Shown here: positions 1 to 7,396 of the stretch, piece by piece
Layout: each line of letters opens with the position of its first letter
Numbering within the stretch: the first letter of the stretch is position 1
Assembly: GCF_030283205.1 (NCBI RefSeq)
Contig: NZ_JASNWF010000040.1
Span: forward strand, 1-59,315
Source: Actinomadura opuntiae
Lineage (GTDB): Bacteria > Actinomycetota > Actinomycetes > Streptosporangiales > Streptosporangiaceae
Direction: 5' to 3'
DNA: 59,315 bases
Position numbers and translations under genes: made by a program
The notes under the pieces: model-generated
The model's database searches: none
What the model was told of the DNA's origin: nothing
What the model saw: only the letters and a program-made list of their open reading frames with translations

Positions 1-2
1 CC

Positions 3-119
3 TACCTGGCGCTGACCTACGACCACCGGCTGATCGACGGCGCGGACGCCGCCCGCTTCCTCGGCACCATCAAGCACCGCCTGGAGGAGGGCAACTTCGA
101 GGCCGACCTCGGCCTCTGA
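3..119 (+). CDS. 2-oxoacid dehydrogenase E2 (dihydrolipoyl acyltransferase), C-terminal fragment
   Basis: Only the last 38 residues lie in the window; the gene enters from the left edge. The fragment carries DHRLIDGADAARF, the acyltransferase catalytic-domain signature DHRxxDG, in which the histidine is the active-site base. The protein would be the E2 core of a pyruvate, 2-oxoglutarate or branched-chain dehydrogenase complex, moving an acyl group from lipoamide to CoA. The closing residues resemble actinobacterial SucB/DlaT, but the fragment is too short to settle the substrate. A perfect palindromic terminator follows 11 bases after the stop. Confidence 0.85.
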   Translation, partial: YLALTYDHRLIDGADAARFLGTIKHRLEEGNFEADLGL

Positions 120-129
120 CCCGAACGTG

Positions 130-161
130 GGCGGCGACACGGAGGCCTCCGTGTCGCCGCC
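130..161. terminator. Perfect 16-bp palindromic terminator
   Basis: GGCGGCGACACGGAGG is followed at once by its exact reverse complement. It lies between the convergent E2 gene and the amidohydrolase gene, so it can stop transcription from both sides. There is no T-tract, as is common in high-GC actinobacteria. Confidence 0.8.
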
Positions 162-205
162 GATCTCGCCACATCCCTGCGTTGTCCGGCGGAAATCCGG
201 ATGAA

Positions 206-1165
206 TCAAGCGAAGCGGTTGAAGAGGCGGCCGGCGTTGCCGCGGTCGACGTCGGTCAGTTGCGCGGTGCTCAGCCCCTCGAAGGCGAGCAGATTGTCAA
301 TGTTGCGCTCCACCGTAGCTTCAGGTGCGGCGGGCCAGTCGGTGCCAAACAGGATGTGCTCGGGACCAGTGACCTGGAGAGCGGGAAGCAGGGAGTGGGC
401 GGCGGCCGCCAGGGCCGTTTCGTAGTACAGGCCGCGCAGGACACCTGTCACGTGCCCGGGGTCGATCCCGGCGTCGGTCGGGCCCATGCCCATGGTGGTG
501 TGTTCGGCGATCCGCCACCCCAGAGTCGGCAGGACGCCGCCGCAGTGGGCCAGGATCAGCGTCAGGTCCGGGTAGCGCTGGAAGACGCCGGTGTAGATGG
601 CGTTGACGATGTTGCGAGCGGTGTCGAAGGGGTATTCGCTCACCGAACTGGGACGGCCGAACCCGAGCACGTCCACGTGCGGGCAGTCGGTCGGGTGCAG
701 AAAGACCGGCACCTTCCGCCGGTCCAGGTCGGCCAGGACCGGCTCATAGAAGGGTTGGCCGAAGTAGTGGCCGAGGCTGTTGGAGTTGAGCAGCACTCCG
801 TCCAGCTCCAGCTCGTCGAGAGCGTAGGCGATTTCGGCCAGCATCGTGTCGGGGTCGTCGAGCGGCACAGCGGCGAAAGCCCCGAACCGGCCCGGATGTG
901 CGGCGATCAGTTCGGCGTACTCGCGATTGACATTTCGGCAGAAGCGCTTCGCGAAGGCAGGATCGTCGTCGGTGCCGGCGAACGGCCACGGTGCGGACAG
1001 GAGCTGCGTGGAGATCTCATGGCGATCCATGAACGCCAGTGCGGCCTCAGCCGTCCAGCTCGGGGAGATCTTGTAGCCACCGGCCAGGGTGAACCCGGAG
1101 TCGAACAGCGCGGCGACCGTGCCTCCCAGGTAGTGGGCGTGTATGTCGATGCGATCGCGGGCCAT
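206..1165 (-). CDS. ACMSD/gamma-resorcylate decarboxylase-type amidohydrolase
   Basis: The 319-residue protein belongs to the amidohydrolase_2 family of metal-dependent decarboxylases, which remove CO2 from aromatic acids or from ring-cleavage products such as 2-amino-3-carboxymuconate semialdehyde. Visible metal-site motifs are H9-x-H11 (DIHAHY), a histidine in FLHPTD, a histidine in LAHCGG and the late aspartate in FGTDWP. The length fits the family. It lies downstream of the GntR gene on the same strand after 338 bases. Nearby 3-hydroxyanthranilate dioxygenase-like cupins and an aldehyde dehydrogenase make an ACMSD-like step plausible, but the substrate is inferred. Confidence 0.85.
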   Translation of the reverse strand: MARDRIDIHAHYLGGTVAALFDSGFTLAGGYKISPSWTAEAALAFMDRHEISTQLLSAPWPFAGTDDDPAFAKRFCRNVNREYAELIAAHPGRFGAFAAVPLDDPDTMLAEIAYALDELELDGVLLNSNSLGHYFGQPFYEPVLADLDRRKVPVFLHPTDCPHVDVLGFGRPSSVSEYPFDTARNIVNAIYTGVFQRYPDLTLILAHCGGVLPTLGWRIAEHTTMGMGPTDAGIDPGHVTGVLRGLYYETALAAAAHSLLPALQVTGPEHILFGTDWPAAPEATVERNIDNLLAFEGLSTAQLTDVDRGNAGRLFNRFA

Positions 1166-1503
1166 CAGTCTCGCCTTCTGTTGGGCGTAGGTAAGAGCGT
1201 TCAGGCGAGCGCCGCCGCAGCGTCGACGATCGAGTCGTCCCGGTACTCCGGCGCGGGTGCCTCAGCGGGGCTTGTCGTTATCAAATATAGCGCGTACGTT
1301 GGGCCCGCCATCCGTACTGCTCGCGGCCGGTGTGGGGTCGGTCTCAGCGGACTTGGTGGAGGGAGATGGAGTCCGTGGATGTTCAGCGATCAGATGCTCG
1401 GAGAAGGGCAGGTGCGGCCGACGGCGGTCAGCCGGCCGACGGGTCTGAAGGCATGTTTAGGAGGACCCCTGCCATCGAGCCGCCGGGCAGAGCCGGGAGC
1501 CTG
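1166..1503. other. Intergenic stretch with an AT-rich promoter-like island
   Basis: There is no convincing gene between the amidohydrolase start and the GntR stop. An AT-rich patch near 1278-1291 reads TATATTTGATAAC on the minus strand and could be a -10 region for the amidohydrolase. A 36-codon minus-strand frame (1201-1311) starts with ATG but has no clear ribosome site and no family resemblance that I recognise. It may be a short peptide or chance. Confidence 0.4.
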
Positions 1504-2319
1504 TCAGTCGTTGCGCTCCGGGGCCGACGGATCTCGCTCCGTCCCGGCGGCGACCGGAGCGTCCGCCGGGGCGTTGCTGGTGTTGTGTTCTGCGATCAGG
1601 CGGTGGGCTCCTTCCCGATCGTGAGACTCCAGGGCGTCGACGATGGCCTCGTGCAGGGCGTGCCGGGAGGAGATGTACTCCGGCAGCGGTTGCGCGCTGC
1701 TCGGCAGCACGGCCAGGGTGTGGGACTCGATCTGGTCGAGCAGATTGATGTAGAGCGAGCGCAGCATGGCGTGCGGGCTCACGGCGGCGATTCGGGCGTG
1801 CAGCGACCAGTTCGCATGGATGAACGCCGTGGCGTCGTCGCGTTCCACGGCGACGGCCATCTCCGCCAGGATGCTCCGCATCTCCGCGATGTCGGCGAGG
1901 GAGGCATGCCAGAGCGCGTCCTCGATCAGCAGTGGATCCAGTGCGTCGCGAATGCGTATCGCCTCGGCGACGGAGGTTTCGCCGGCGTCCAGAGCCAGGA
2001 CCGAGTTGCCGAGCCGCACCATGGGCGACGGCTCGGCGGCGAACACCCCGCCTCCCGGACCCGGCCGGACCGTCACCACGCCGCGCGACTGCGCTATGCG
2101 CATCGCCTCATTGAACGTCCCCACCGACACCGAGCATCGGTCGCGCAGCTCGCTCTTGGAACCGAGCCGGTCGCCGGGCGAGGCCGCGCCGGCGAGGGAG
2201 ATGAGCAGTTCCGCGGTGCTCTCCGCACGCGACAACCGGGGCGACCGGCCCTCCCGGCCCCGCCCCCGCAGAGCAGGGGCGTCCCGCGACGCCTTGTCGA
2301 AGCCCGCCGGACCCGCCAT
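1504..2319 (-). CDS. GntR family regulator, FCD (FadR-like) type
   Basis: The 271-residue protein has an N-terminal winged helix (about residues 20-90, with SKSELRDRCSVSVGTFNEAM as the recognition region) and an all-helical FCD ligand domain. Histidines in the segments FIHANWSLHARIA and SRHALHEAIVDAL fit the usual metal-binding set of that domain. I chose the ATG at 2319 because GGAGGAG lies six bases upstream; a longer frame to 2640 runs into the divergent FAH gene. FCD regulators normally sense small organic acids and repress catabolic operons. Two matching operator-like sites lie in the divergent region (2346 and 2410), and a third is upstream of the second FAH operon. Confidence 0.88.
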   Translation of the reverse strand: MAGPAGFDKASRDAPALRGRGREGRSPRLSRAESTAELLISLAGAASPGDRLGSKSELRDRCSVSVGTFNEAMRIAQSRGVVTVRPGPGGGVFAAEPSPMVRLGNSVLALDAGETSVAEAIRIRDALDPLLIEDALWHASLADIAEMRSILAEMAVAVERDDATAFIHANWSLHARIAAVSPHAMLRSLYINLLDQIESHTLAVLPSSAQPLPEYISSRHALHEAIVDALESHDREGAHRLIAEHNTSNAPADAPVAAGTERDPSAPERND

Positions 2320-2345
2320 CGCTCCTCCACACCACCTGGGGGGAC

Positions 2346-2361
2346 ATTGAGCATGAAGAAT
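2346..2361. promoter_or_regulatory. Candidate GntR operator, copy 1
   Basis: ATTGAGCATGAAGAAT fits an imperfect palindrome, ATT-N-A-N-CATG-N3-AAT, that recurs at 2410 and 16042. It lies 26 bases upstream of the GntR start, which suits autoregulation. The regulator assignment is inferred from position. Confidence 0.55.
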
Positions 2362-2409
2362 ACCCCGGCCGCCTTGACGTCGTCCGTCAACCTGGCTCAA
2401 GATATCCAT

Positions 2410-2425
2410 ATTCATCATGCTTAAT
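2410..2425. promoter_or_regulatory. Candidate GntR operator, copy 2
   Basis: ATTCATCATGCTTAAT has twelve of sixteen positions symmetric. It is embedded in a 32-base block (2396-2427) that matches 16028-16059 at 26 positions; both blocks precede FAH-family genes. It probably controls the rightward operon that starts at 2600. Confidence 0.6.
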
Positions 2426-2599
2426 TGGGCGTTGCTTCGCGACCGCCCGAGGGCGCCGCCGCCGTCTCCTGGCCGCGCCGGCGCACCGGTCGCGACGGCG
2501 ACCGCCGTCCCGGAACCGACGTCCGCACGGCGCCACCGCAAGGCCCGAAGCACCCCGCCGGGGGGTGAATCCCATCCCATCGATTGGAACAGCCGACTC

Positions 2600-3472
2600 A
2601 TGCGCATCGCCAACCTGTCCGGCCGCCTGGTGATCGTCACCGGCGGGCCCGGCGCCGAAACCGCCTACGACGTCGAGAAGAACAGCAACGGCCGGTTCGG
2701 CTCCCGGCCACAGGCCGTCTACGACGAGTGGGAAGCGTTCACCTCCTGGGCGGCGACCGCGGACCTGGCCGGGGGGACCGCCGTGGACCCCGTCGAGCTC
2801 GGCTCGCCGGCACCCGAGCCCCGCCAGGTGCTGGCGATCGGCCTGAACTACCGCGACCACGCCGCCGAATCCGGCTTCGATGCCCCGAGCGGCGAGCCCC
2901 CGGTCTTCACCAAGTTCCCCAGCTGCATCACCGGGCCCCGCGCGACCATCGCGCTGCCGCCCGGAGGGCACGTCGACTGGGAGGTCGAGCTCGTCGCCGT
3001 CATCGGCCGGCGCGCCTACCGGGTAACCGCCGACGAGGCGCTGTCGTACGTCGCGGGATACACCGTCGGGCAGGACATCTCCGAGCGGATCCTGCAGATG
3101 GCGGCCCACCCCCCGCAGTTCGGCATGGGCAAGTCCCTCCCCGGTTTCGGGCCGGTCGGTCCGTGGCTGGTCACCCTGGACGAGCTGGACGACCCCAATG
3201 ACCTGGAGCTCGGCTGCGCCGTCAACGGGGAGCAGATGCAGCACAGCCGCACGAGCGACCTGATCTTCTCGGTTCCGGCGCTGGTCGCGCGGCTGTCGGC
3301 GACGCTGCCGCTGCTGCCCGGCGATGTGATCTTCACCGGCACACCCGCCGGAGTCGGGCTGAGCCGCGAGCCGCAGCGGTGGCTGGCCCCCGGCGACGTC
3401 CTCACCAGCACCGTCCAGGGGATCGGCGAGATGCGCCACGCGTTCGCCGCGGCGAAGGACGGCGCCCCATGA
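2600..3472 (+). CDS. Fumarylacetoacetate hydrolase (FAH) family protein
   Basis: The 290-residue protein has the FAH fold, whose members hydrolyse or isomerise ring-cleavage products such as fumarylpyruvate, acylpyruvates and 2-hydroxyhepta-2,4-dienedioate. The metal-site glutamates are visible in VDWEVELVAVIG and the aspartate in GQDISER; the N-terminal stretch before LAIGLNYRDHA is the usual cap. I chose ATG 2600 because its product aligns from the first residue with the paralogue at 16167 (both begin MRIANLSGRLV). A frame open back to 2417 is upstream noise. It heads an operon with an amidohydrolase, an aldehyde dehydrogenase and an SDR. The exact substrate is unknown. Confidence 0.9.
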   Translation: MRIANLSGRLVIVTGGPGAETAYDVEKNSNGRFGSRPQAVYDEWEAFTSWAATADLAGGTAVDPVELGSPAPEPRQVLAIGLNYRDHAAESGFDAPSGEPPVFTKFPSCITGPRATIALPPGGHVDWEVELVAVIGRRAYRVTADEALSYVAGYTVGQDISERILQMAAHPPQFGMGKSLPGFGPVGPWLVTLDELDDPNDLELGCAVNGEQMQHSRTSDLIFSVPALVARLSATLPLLPGDVIFTGTPAGVGLSREPQRWLAPGDVLTSTVQGIGEMRHAFAAAKDGAP

Positions 3473-3648
3473 GCCCGCACCGGCCGGCGTCGGTCACCTC
3501 ATTCCCGCACCCCGACGACCTCGCCGCCTTCATGACCGGCGCACACAGCGGGCGTGACCCGGACGGCACCGGTTCGGACGGCCCGGCCGGGCCGTGCCGG
3601 CCCCGCACACAGGAAGGTTCACCGCAGCCATGGGCAAACGAGCACTGA
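3469..3648 (+). pseudogene. Remnant of an extradiol dioxygenase (VOC) C-terminus
   Basis: This 59-codon frame starts with ATG overlapping the FAH stop. Its residues PDDLAAFMTGAHS match the last residues of the extradiol dioxygenase at 17041 (PDDLAALMTGAHS). At DNA level 3511-3550 matches 17917-17956 at 38 of 40 positions. In the second locus an entire dioxygenase gene sits between the FAH gene and the next gene, so this is best read as what remains after deletion of that gene from a duplicated block. After about residue 30 the frame is low-complexity, overlaps the next gene and is probably not translated to any purpose. Confidence 0.8.
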
Positions 3649-4709
3649 CCGGAGTCCGGGTCTTCGATGGAACGCGGTTGTCGCGACCGCGGACCGTGGT
3701 CATCGACGGAACCGTGATCGGTGCCGATGAGACCGGGGCCGAGGTCGTCGACGCCGCCGGCGGCGTGCTGCTGCCCGGCCTGATCGACGCGCACATCCAT
3801 CTCCATGACCGTGGGACGCTCGAGCAACTGTGCGCCCACGGCGTCACCACCGGCCTGGACATGGGGACCTGGCCGCCCGAGCGGCTCGCGGCGCTGCGCG
3901 GCGTGGCGGGACTGACCGACATCCGCAGCGCGGGCACGCCCGCCATCGGCCCGGGCGGCCCCCACTCCAGGATTCCCGGCAGGCCCGCGGACGCCGTCCT
4001 CGACGACCCGGGTAAGGCGGCCCGCTTCGTCGCCGATCAGGTGGCCCAGGGCTCCGACTACATCAAGATCGTCCTGGAGGCGCCCGGCGAGGGCGGTCCC
4101 GACCAGGCCGCCGCCGACGCCCTGGTCGTTGCCGCGCACACCGCGGCGAAGAAGGTCGTCGCACACGCGTCCTCGCCCGGAGCCTTCCGCATGGCCCTGG
4201 ACGCGGGCGCGGACGTGATCACCCACGTGCCGCTGGGCCTGCCCCTGGACGACGCCGACGTGACCCGCATGGCATCGCAGGGCAGCATCGCCGTCCCGAC
4301 ACTGACCATGATGGAAGGCATCGCCGCCGCCGTCGGCAAGCCGGAGACCTTCGACGCCTCCGTCCGCAGCGTCGCGCTCCTGCACCGGGCCAGCGTGCCC
4401 ATCCAGGCCGGCACCGACGCCAACACCCAGACCGGCGTCCCCTTCCAGCCCGCACACGGCAGCAGCATCCACCGTGAACTGGAACTGCTCGTGCAGGCCG
4501 GCCTCAGCACCGCCGAGGCACTACGGGCCGCCACCTCGCTGCCCGCCCGCCATTTCGGGCTCACCGACCGCGGCGCGATCGAGCCGGGACTGCGCGCCGA
4601 CCTGCTCCTGATCGACGGCGATCCGCTCGGCGACATCTCCGCCACCCGAAACATCCGCCGGGTGTGGTGCAACGGCACCGAACACGCCCCCCGTCAGGCC
4701 GACCGGTGA
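3630..4709 (+). CDS. Imidazolonepropionase-like metal-dependent amidohydrolase
   Basis: The 359-residue protein has the amidohydrolase TIM barrel. Motifs in order are H55-x-H57 (DAHIHLHD), a lysine in DYIKIVLEAP that could be the carbamylated metal bridge, histidines in VVAHASS and VITHVPLG, and the catalytic aspartate in AGTDANTQTG. The C-terminal GLRADLLLIDGDPL is the small beta-sandwich typical of the family. Start 3630 is preceded by AGGAAGG; a longer frame from 3594 has no such site. It lies between FAH and aldehyde dehydrogenase genes, so hydrolysis of a lactone, amide or cyclic intermediate of the same pathway is likely. The substrate cannot be read from the sequence. Confidence 0.85.
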   Translation: MGKRALTGVRVFDGTRLSRPRTVVIDGTVIGADETGAEVVDAAGGVLLPGLIDAHIHLHDRGTLEQLCAHGVTTGLDMGTWPPERLAALRGVAGLTDIRSAGTPAIGPGGPHSRIPGRPADAVLDDPGKAARFVADQVAQGSDYIKIVLEAPGEGGPDQAAADALVVAAHTAAKKVVAHASSPGAFRMALDAGADVITHVPLGLPLDDADVTRMASQGSIAVPTLTMMEGIAAAVGKPETFDASVRSVALLHRASVPIQAGTDANTQTGVPFQPAHGSSIHRELELLVQAGLSTAEALRAATSLPARHFGLTDRGAIEPGLRADLLLIDGDPLGDISATRNIRRVWCNGTEHAPRQADR

Positions 4710-4752
4710 ACCGGCGGCCGACGCCCCTCCTCCTTTCCAAGGGACGAACGCC

Positions 4753-6213
4753 ATGAACGAGCAGATCAACGTCAAGCACTGGATCGACGGCACGTGGGTC
4801 GGGTCGCCCCGGGTGTCCGACAGCGTGAACCCGGCCACCGGCGAGGTGATCGGCACCTACGCCGACGCCGGTGTCGAGGAAGGGCTGGCCGCCATCGAAG
4901 CCGCCGCCCGGGGCTTCGCCTCCGGCTCCTGGCGGCTCGACCCGATGATGCGCGCCGCGGCCCTGAGCCACCTCGCCGACGCCTACGCCGAACGCATGGA
5001 CGACGTCGTCGACACGCTCTGCCGCGAGAACGGGAAACTGCGTCCCGAAGCCGGATTCGAGGCGCACTTCATCGTCCGCGCGCTGCGCTTCGCCGCGGGA
5101 CTCGCCGTGCATCCTCTCGGTCGCGTGACCGACACCCACCCCGGCCGCCAAGCCATGTCGATCCGCCAGCCCGTCGGCGTCGCCGGGCTCATCGTCCCGT
5201 GGAACTCCCCGGCCTACCTGTGCATCCGTGCGCTCGCGCCCGCGCTCGCCGCGGGGTGCACCGCCGTGGTGAAGATGCCCGGCCAGGCCGCCCAGACGGC
5301 CGCCCTCATGTGCGAGATCCTCGCCGGCGTCCCCGAACTGCCGGCCGGGACGGTGAACGTCGTCATCGAATCGGGCTCCGACGTCGCGCGGCTGCTGGTG
5401 GAGTCGCCCCGGGTGCCGGTGATCAGCTTCACCGGCAGCACCAGGACGGGACGGCTCGTCGCCCAGCAGGCGGCGGCCCGCTTCAAGCGGGTCGGCCTCG
5501 AACTCGGCGGCAAGACCCCGCACCTGGTCTTCGACGACGCCGATCTCGACCTCGCCGTCGCCACCGCCGCCCAGTCCTCGACCGTGTTCGCCGGCCAGTT
5601 CTGCATGACCGGCAGCCGGGTGCTGGTGCAGCGCCGCGTCGCCGACGAGGTGATCGCAGCGCTGGCGGACCGGCTGGAGAACGTGCGGCCTGGCCCCGCC
5701 GCCGACCCGGCCAGCCAGATCGGTCCCATGATCGACACCGCGTCCGTCGCCCGCGTGGACGCCGCCGTCCAGGACGCTCTCGCCGCCGGCGCCAAGGCGA
5801 TCGTCCGCGGCGGCCCCAGCACCATCCCCGCCCTGGCCGGCGGCGCCTTCTACCACCCCACGCTGCTGTCGGTGAGCGACTCCTCGCTGCCCATCGTCCA
5901 GGAGGAGACGTTCGGTCCCGTCCAGACGGTCCAGGTCTTCGACACCGAAGAGGAGGCCGTCGCCCTGGCCAACGACACCGACTACGGCCTCAGCGCCTGC
6001 ATCTGGACCCGCGATGTGGACCGGCCCGTGCGGGTCGCCCGGCAGTTGGAAGCCGGCCTCATCTCCGTCAACAGCTGGGCCAACCTGACCATCGAGTTCG
6101 AGGAAGGCGGTTTCAAGTCCAGCGGCGTCGGCCGCCTCGGCGGCCTCGCCAGCGTCGAGGACTTCCTGGAGCACAAGCAGATCACCCAGGACTACGCCCC
6201 CGTCCCCCACTGA
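4753..6213 (+). CDS. NAD(P)-dependent aldehyde dehydrogenase
   Basis: The 486-residue enzyme has standard length for the ALDH superfamily, which oxidises aldehydes to acids. The catalytic cysteine is C284 in GQFCMTGSR and the general base is E250 in LELGGKTP; the cofactor-fold motif SFTGSTRTG is present upstream. In this context a semialdehyde from meta-cleavage (for example hydroxymuconic or aminomuconic semialdehyde) is a reasonable substrate, which is an inference. The start follows an upstream pyrimidine- and A-rich stretch without a strong ribosome site. A 40-base perfect palindrome begins two bases after the stop. Confidence 0.92.
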   Translation: MNEQINVKHWIDGTWVGSPRVSDSVNPATGEVIGTYADAGVEEGLAAIEAAARGFASGSWRLDPMMRAAALSHLADAYAERMDDVVDTLCRENGKLRPEAGFEAHFIVRALRFAAGLAVHPLGRVTDTHPGRQAMSIRQPVGVAGLIVPWNSPAYLCIRALAPALAAGCTAVVKMPGQAAQTAALMCEILAGVPELPAGTVNVVIESGSDVARLLVESPRVPVISFTGSTRTGRLVAQQAAARFKRVGLELGGKTPHLVFDDADLDLAVATAAQSSTVFAGQFCMTGSRVLVQRRVADEVIAALADRLENVRPGPAADPASQIGPMIDTASVARVDAAVQDALAAGAKAIVRGGPSTIPALAGGAFYHPTLLSVSDSSLPIVQEETFGPVQTVQVFDTEEEAVALANDTDYGLSACIWTRDVDRPVRVARQLEAGLISVNSWANLTIEFEEGGFKSSGVGRLGGLASVEDFLEHKQITQDYAPVPH

Positions 6214-6214
6214 A

Positions 6215-6254
6215 CGTCGGTACGGCGGGGAGCGCGCTCCCCGCCGTACCGACG
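6215..6254. terminator. Perfect 20-bp palindromic terminator
   Basis: CGTCGGTACGGCGGGGAGCG is followed directly by its exact reverse complement, giving a 40-base hairpin right after the aldehyde dehydrogenase stop. The SDR gene lies downstream on the same strand, so this may be a true operon end or a partial attenuator. No T-tract follows. Confidence 0.8.
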
Positions 6255-6373
6255 AAGACCATTCGCCGGGTATCGGTGCGGGTCCGGATCCACCCAGGTC
6301 CGCACCGACCCGGCGCTGCACCACCTCCCCGTCCCGCCTTCGGTGCCTTCGCGCGCCCGGTCAGGAGCGATCG

Positions 6374-7126
6374 ATGCCCACAACCCCGTCCCACACCGGC
6401 CGTGTCGCCGTCGTCACCGGCGCGGCAGGCGGCTTCGGTACCACCATCTCCCTCGAGCTCGCCCGCCGGGGCGCCGACATCATCGCGGTCGATCTCAAAG
6501 CCGCGGAAGCCACCGTCTCGGCCGTCCACGGGATCGGCCGGAAGGGCATCGCGCTGCAGGCCGATCTCGCGGACCCGGAACAGGTCGAGGCCATCACCGG
6601 CGACATGCTCGGTTTCGCCGGCCACGTCGACATTCTCGTCAACAACGCGGGCGTCTTCCCGTTCAGGGACATCTGGGAACTCGACTTCGCCGAATGGAAG
6701 CGGATCCAGGCCATCAATCTCGATTCGCAGTTCCTCATGGCGAAGGCCGTGATGGGTTCGATGCGCGAGAGCTCGTGGGGACGCATCGTCAACCTGGCGT
6801 CCAACTCCCTCGGCCTGGCCGTGCCGAACATGGTCCCGTACATGGCCGCCAAGGGCGGTGTCGTCGGTTTCACCCGGGCCCTGGCCACCGATCTCGCGCC
6901 GCACGGGATCACCGTCAACGCGATCTGCCCCACGGCCTCCAGCACTCCCGGCGGCCAGGACTTCATCGGCGACGAGGTGCTGCATGCGGTCGCCGAGATG
7001 CAGGCCATCAAACGCATCGGAACCGCGACCGACATCGTCGGCGCCGTCTGCTTCCTGTCCAGCGATGACTGCGCGTTCATGACCGGTCAGACCATCGTCG
7101 CCGACGGCGGCCTCATGCGCGTCTGA
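6374..7126 (+). CDS. Short-chain dehydrogenase/reductase (SDR)
   Basis: The 250-residue classical SDR has the cofactor motif TGAAGGFGT near residue 15, NNAG near residue 90, and a catalytic tetrad with Y156-x3-K160 (YMAAK) after the NLASNS serine. Aspartate in IIAVDLKAAE at the end of beta-2 suggests NAD(H) rather than NADP(H). It probably oxidises an alcohol or dihydrodiol in the aromatic pathway encoded upstream; this is inferred from position. It stands 160 bases after the aldehyde dehydrogenase with a strong hairpin in between, so it may have its own promoter. Confidence 0.9.
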   Translation: MPTTPSHTGRVAVVTGAAGGFGTTISLELARRGADIIAVDLKAAEATVSAVHGIGRKGIALQADLADPEQVEAITGDMLGFAGHVDILVNNAGVFPFRDIWELDFAEWKRIQAINLDSQFLMAKAVMGSMRESSWGRIVNLASNSLGLAVPNMVPYMAAKGGVVGFTRALATDLAPHGITVNAICPTASSTPGGQDFIGDEVLHAVAEMQAIKRIGTATDIVGAVCFLSSDDCAFMTGQTIVADGGLMRV

Positions 7127-7177
7127 GCAATGTGCGCGGCCGGGGCCCCGGGCGCCTGCAATCAGAAGCGTTCCGAA

Positions 7178-7372
7178 GTCGCCGTGATCGGTATCGACGA
7201 CCACCCCCTGGCAGCCCTCTACACCCCTGCGCTCACCACGGTCGCGCTGGACGAGCCCACCTCCAGCGCCGCCGATCTCGTCCGCCGCATCGACGCCGCC
7301 CGGACCGGCGGTCCGGCCCCCGCGACGGCACCGGTTCCCCCGGCGCGTCTCATCCCCCGGGCCTCGACCTGA
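7178..7372 (+). pseudogene. C-terminal fragment of a LacI family regulator
   Basis: The frame reads VAVIGIDDHPLAALYTPALT followed by a leucine/alanine-rich helix, which is the conserved last 60 or so residues of LacI/GalR regulators (VAVIGFDD...PLTTV). The DNA-binding and most of the ligand domain are absent, and upstream sequence in this frame is unrelated. It follows the SDR stop directly, which suggests a deletion fused the remnant to the operon end. A frame from ATG 7130 could express it, but no function is expected. Confidence 0.75.
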
Positions 7373-7396
7373 TCACTACGGTTCGCCTCGGCCCGT

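Noticed and set aside
1201..1311. 36-codon frame upstream of the ACMSD-type gene
   Set aside because: The start lacks a ribosome site and the peptide matches nothing known to me; kept only as an intergenic note.
6215..6254. The 40-base palindrome as a phage or plasmid attachment site
   Set aside because: No integrase or recombinase is nearby and its position right after a stop codon fits a terminator better.
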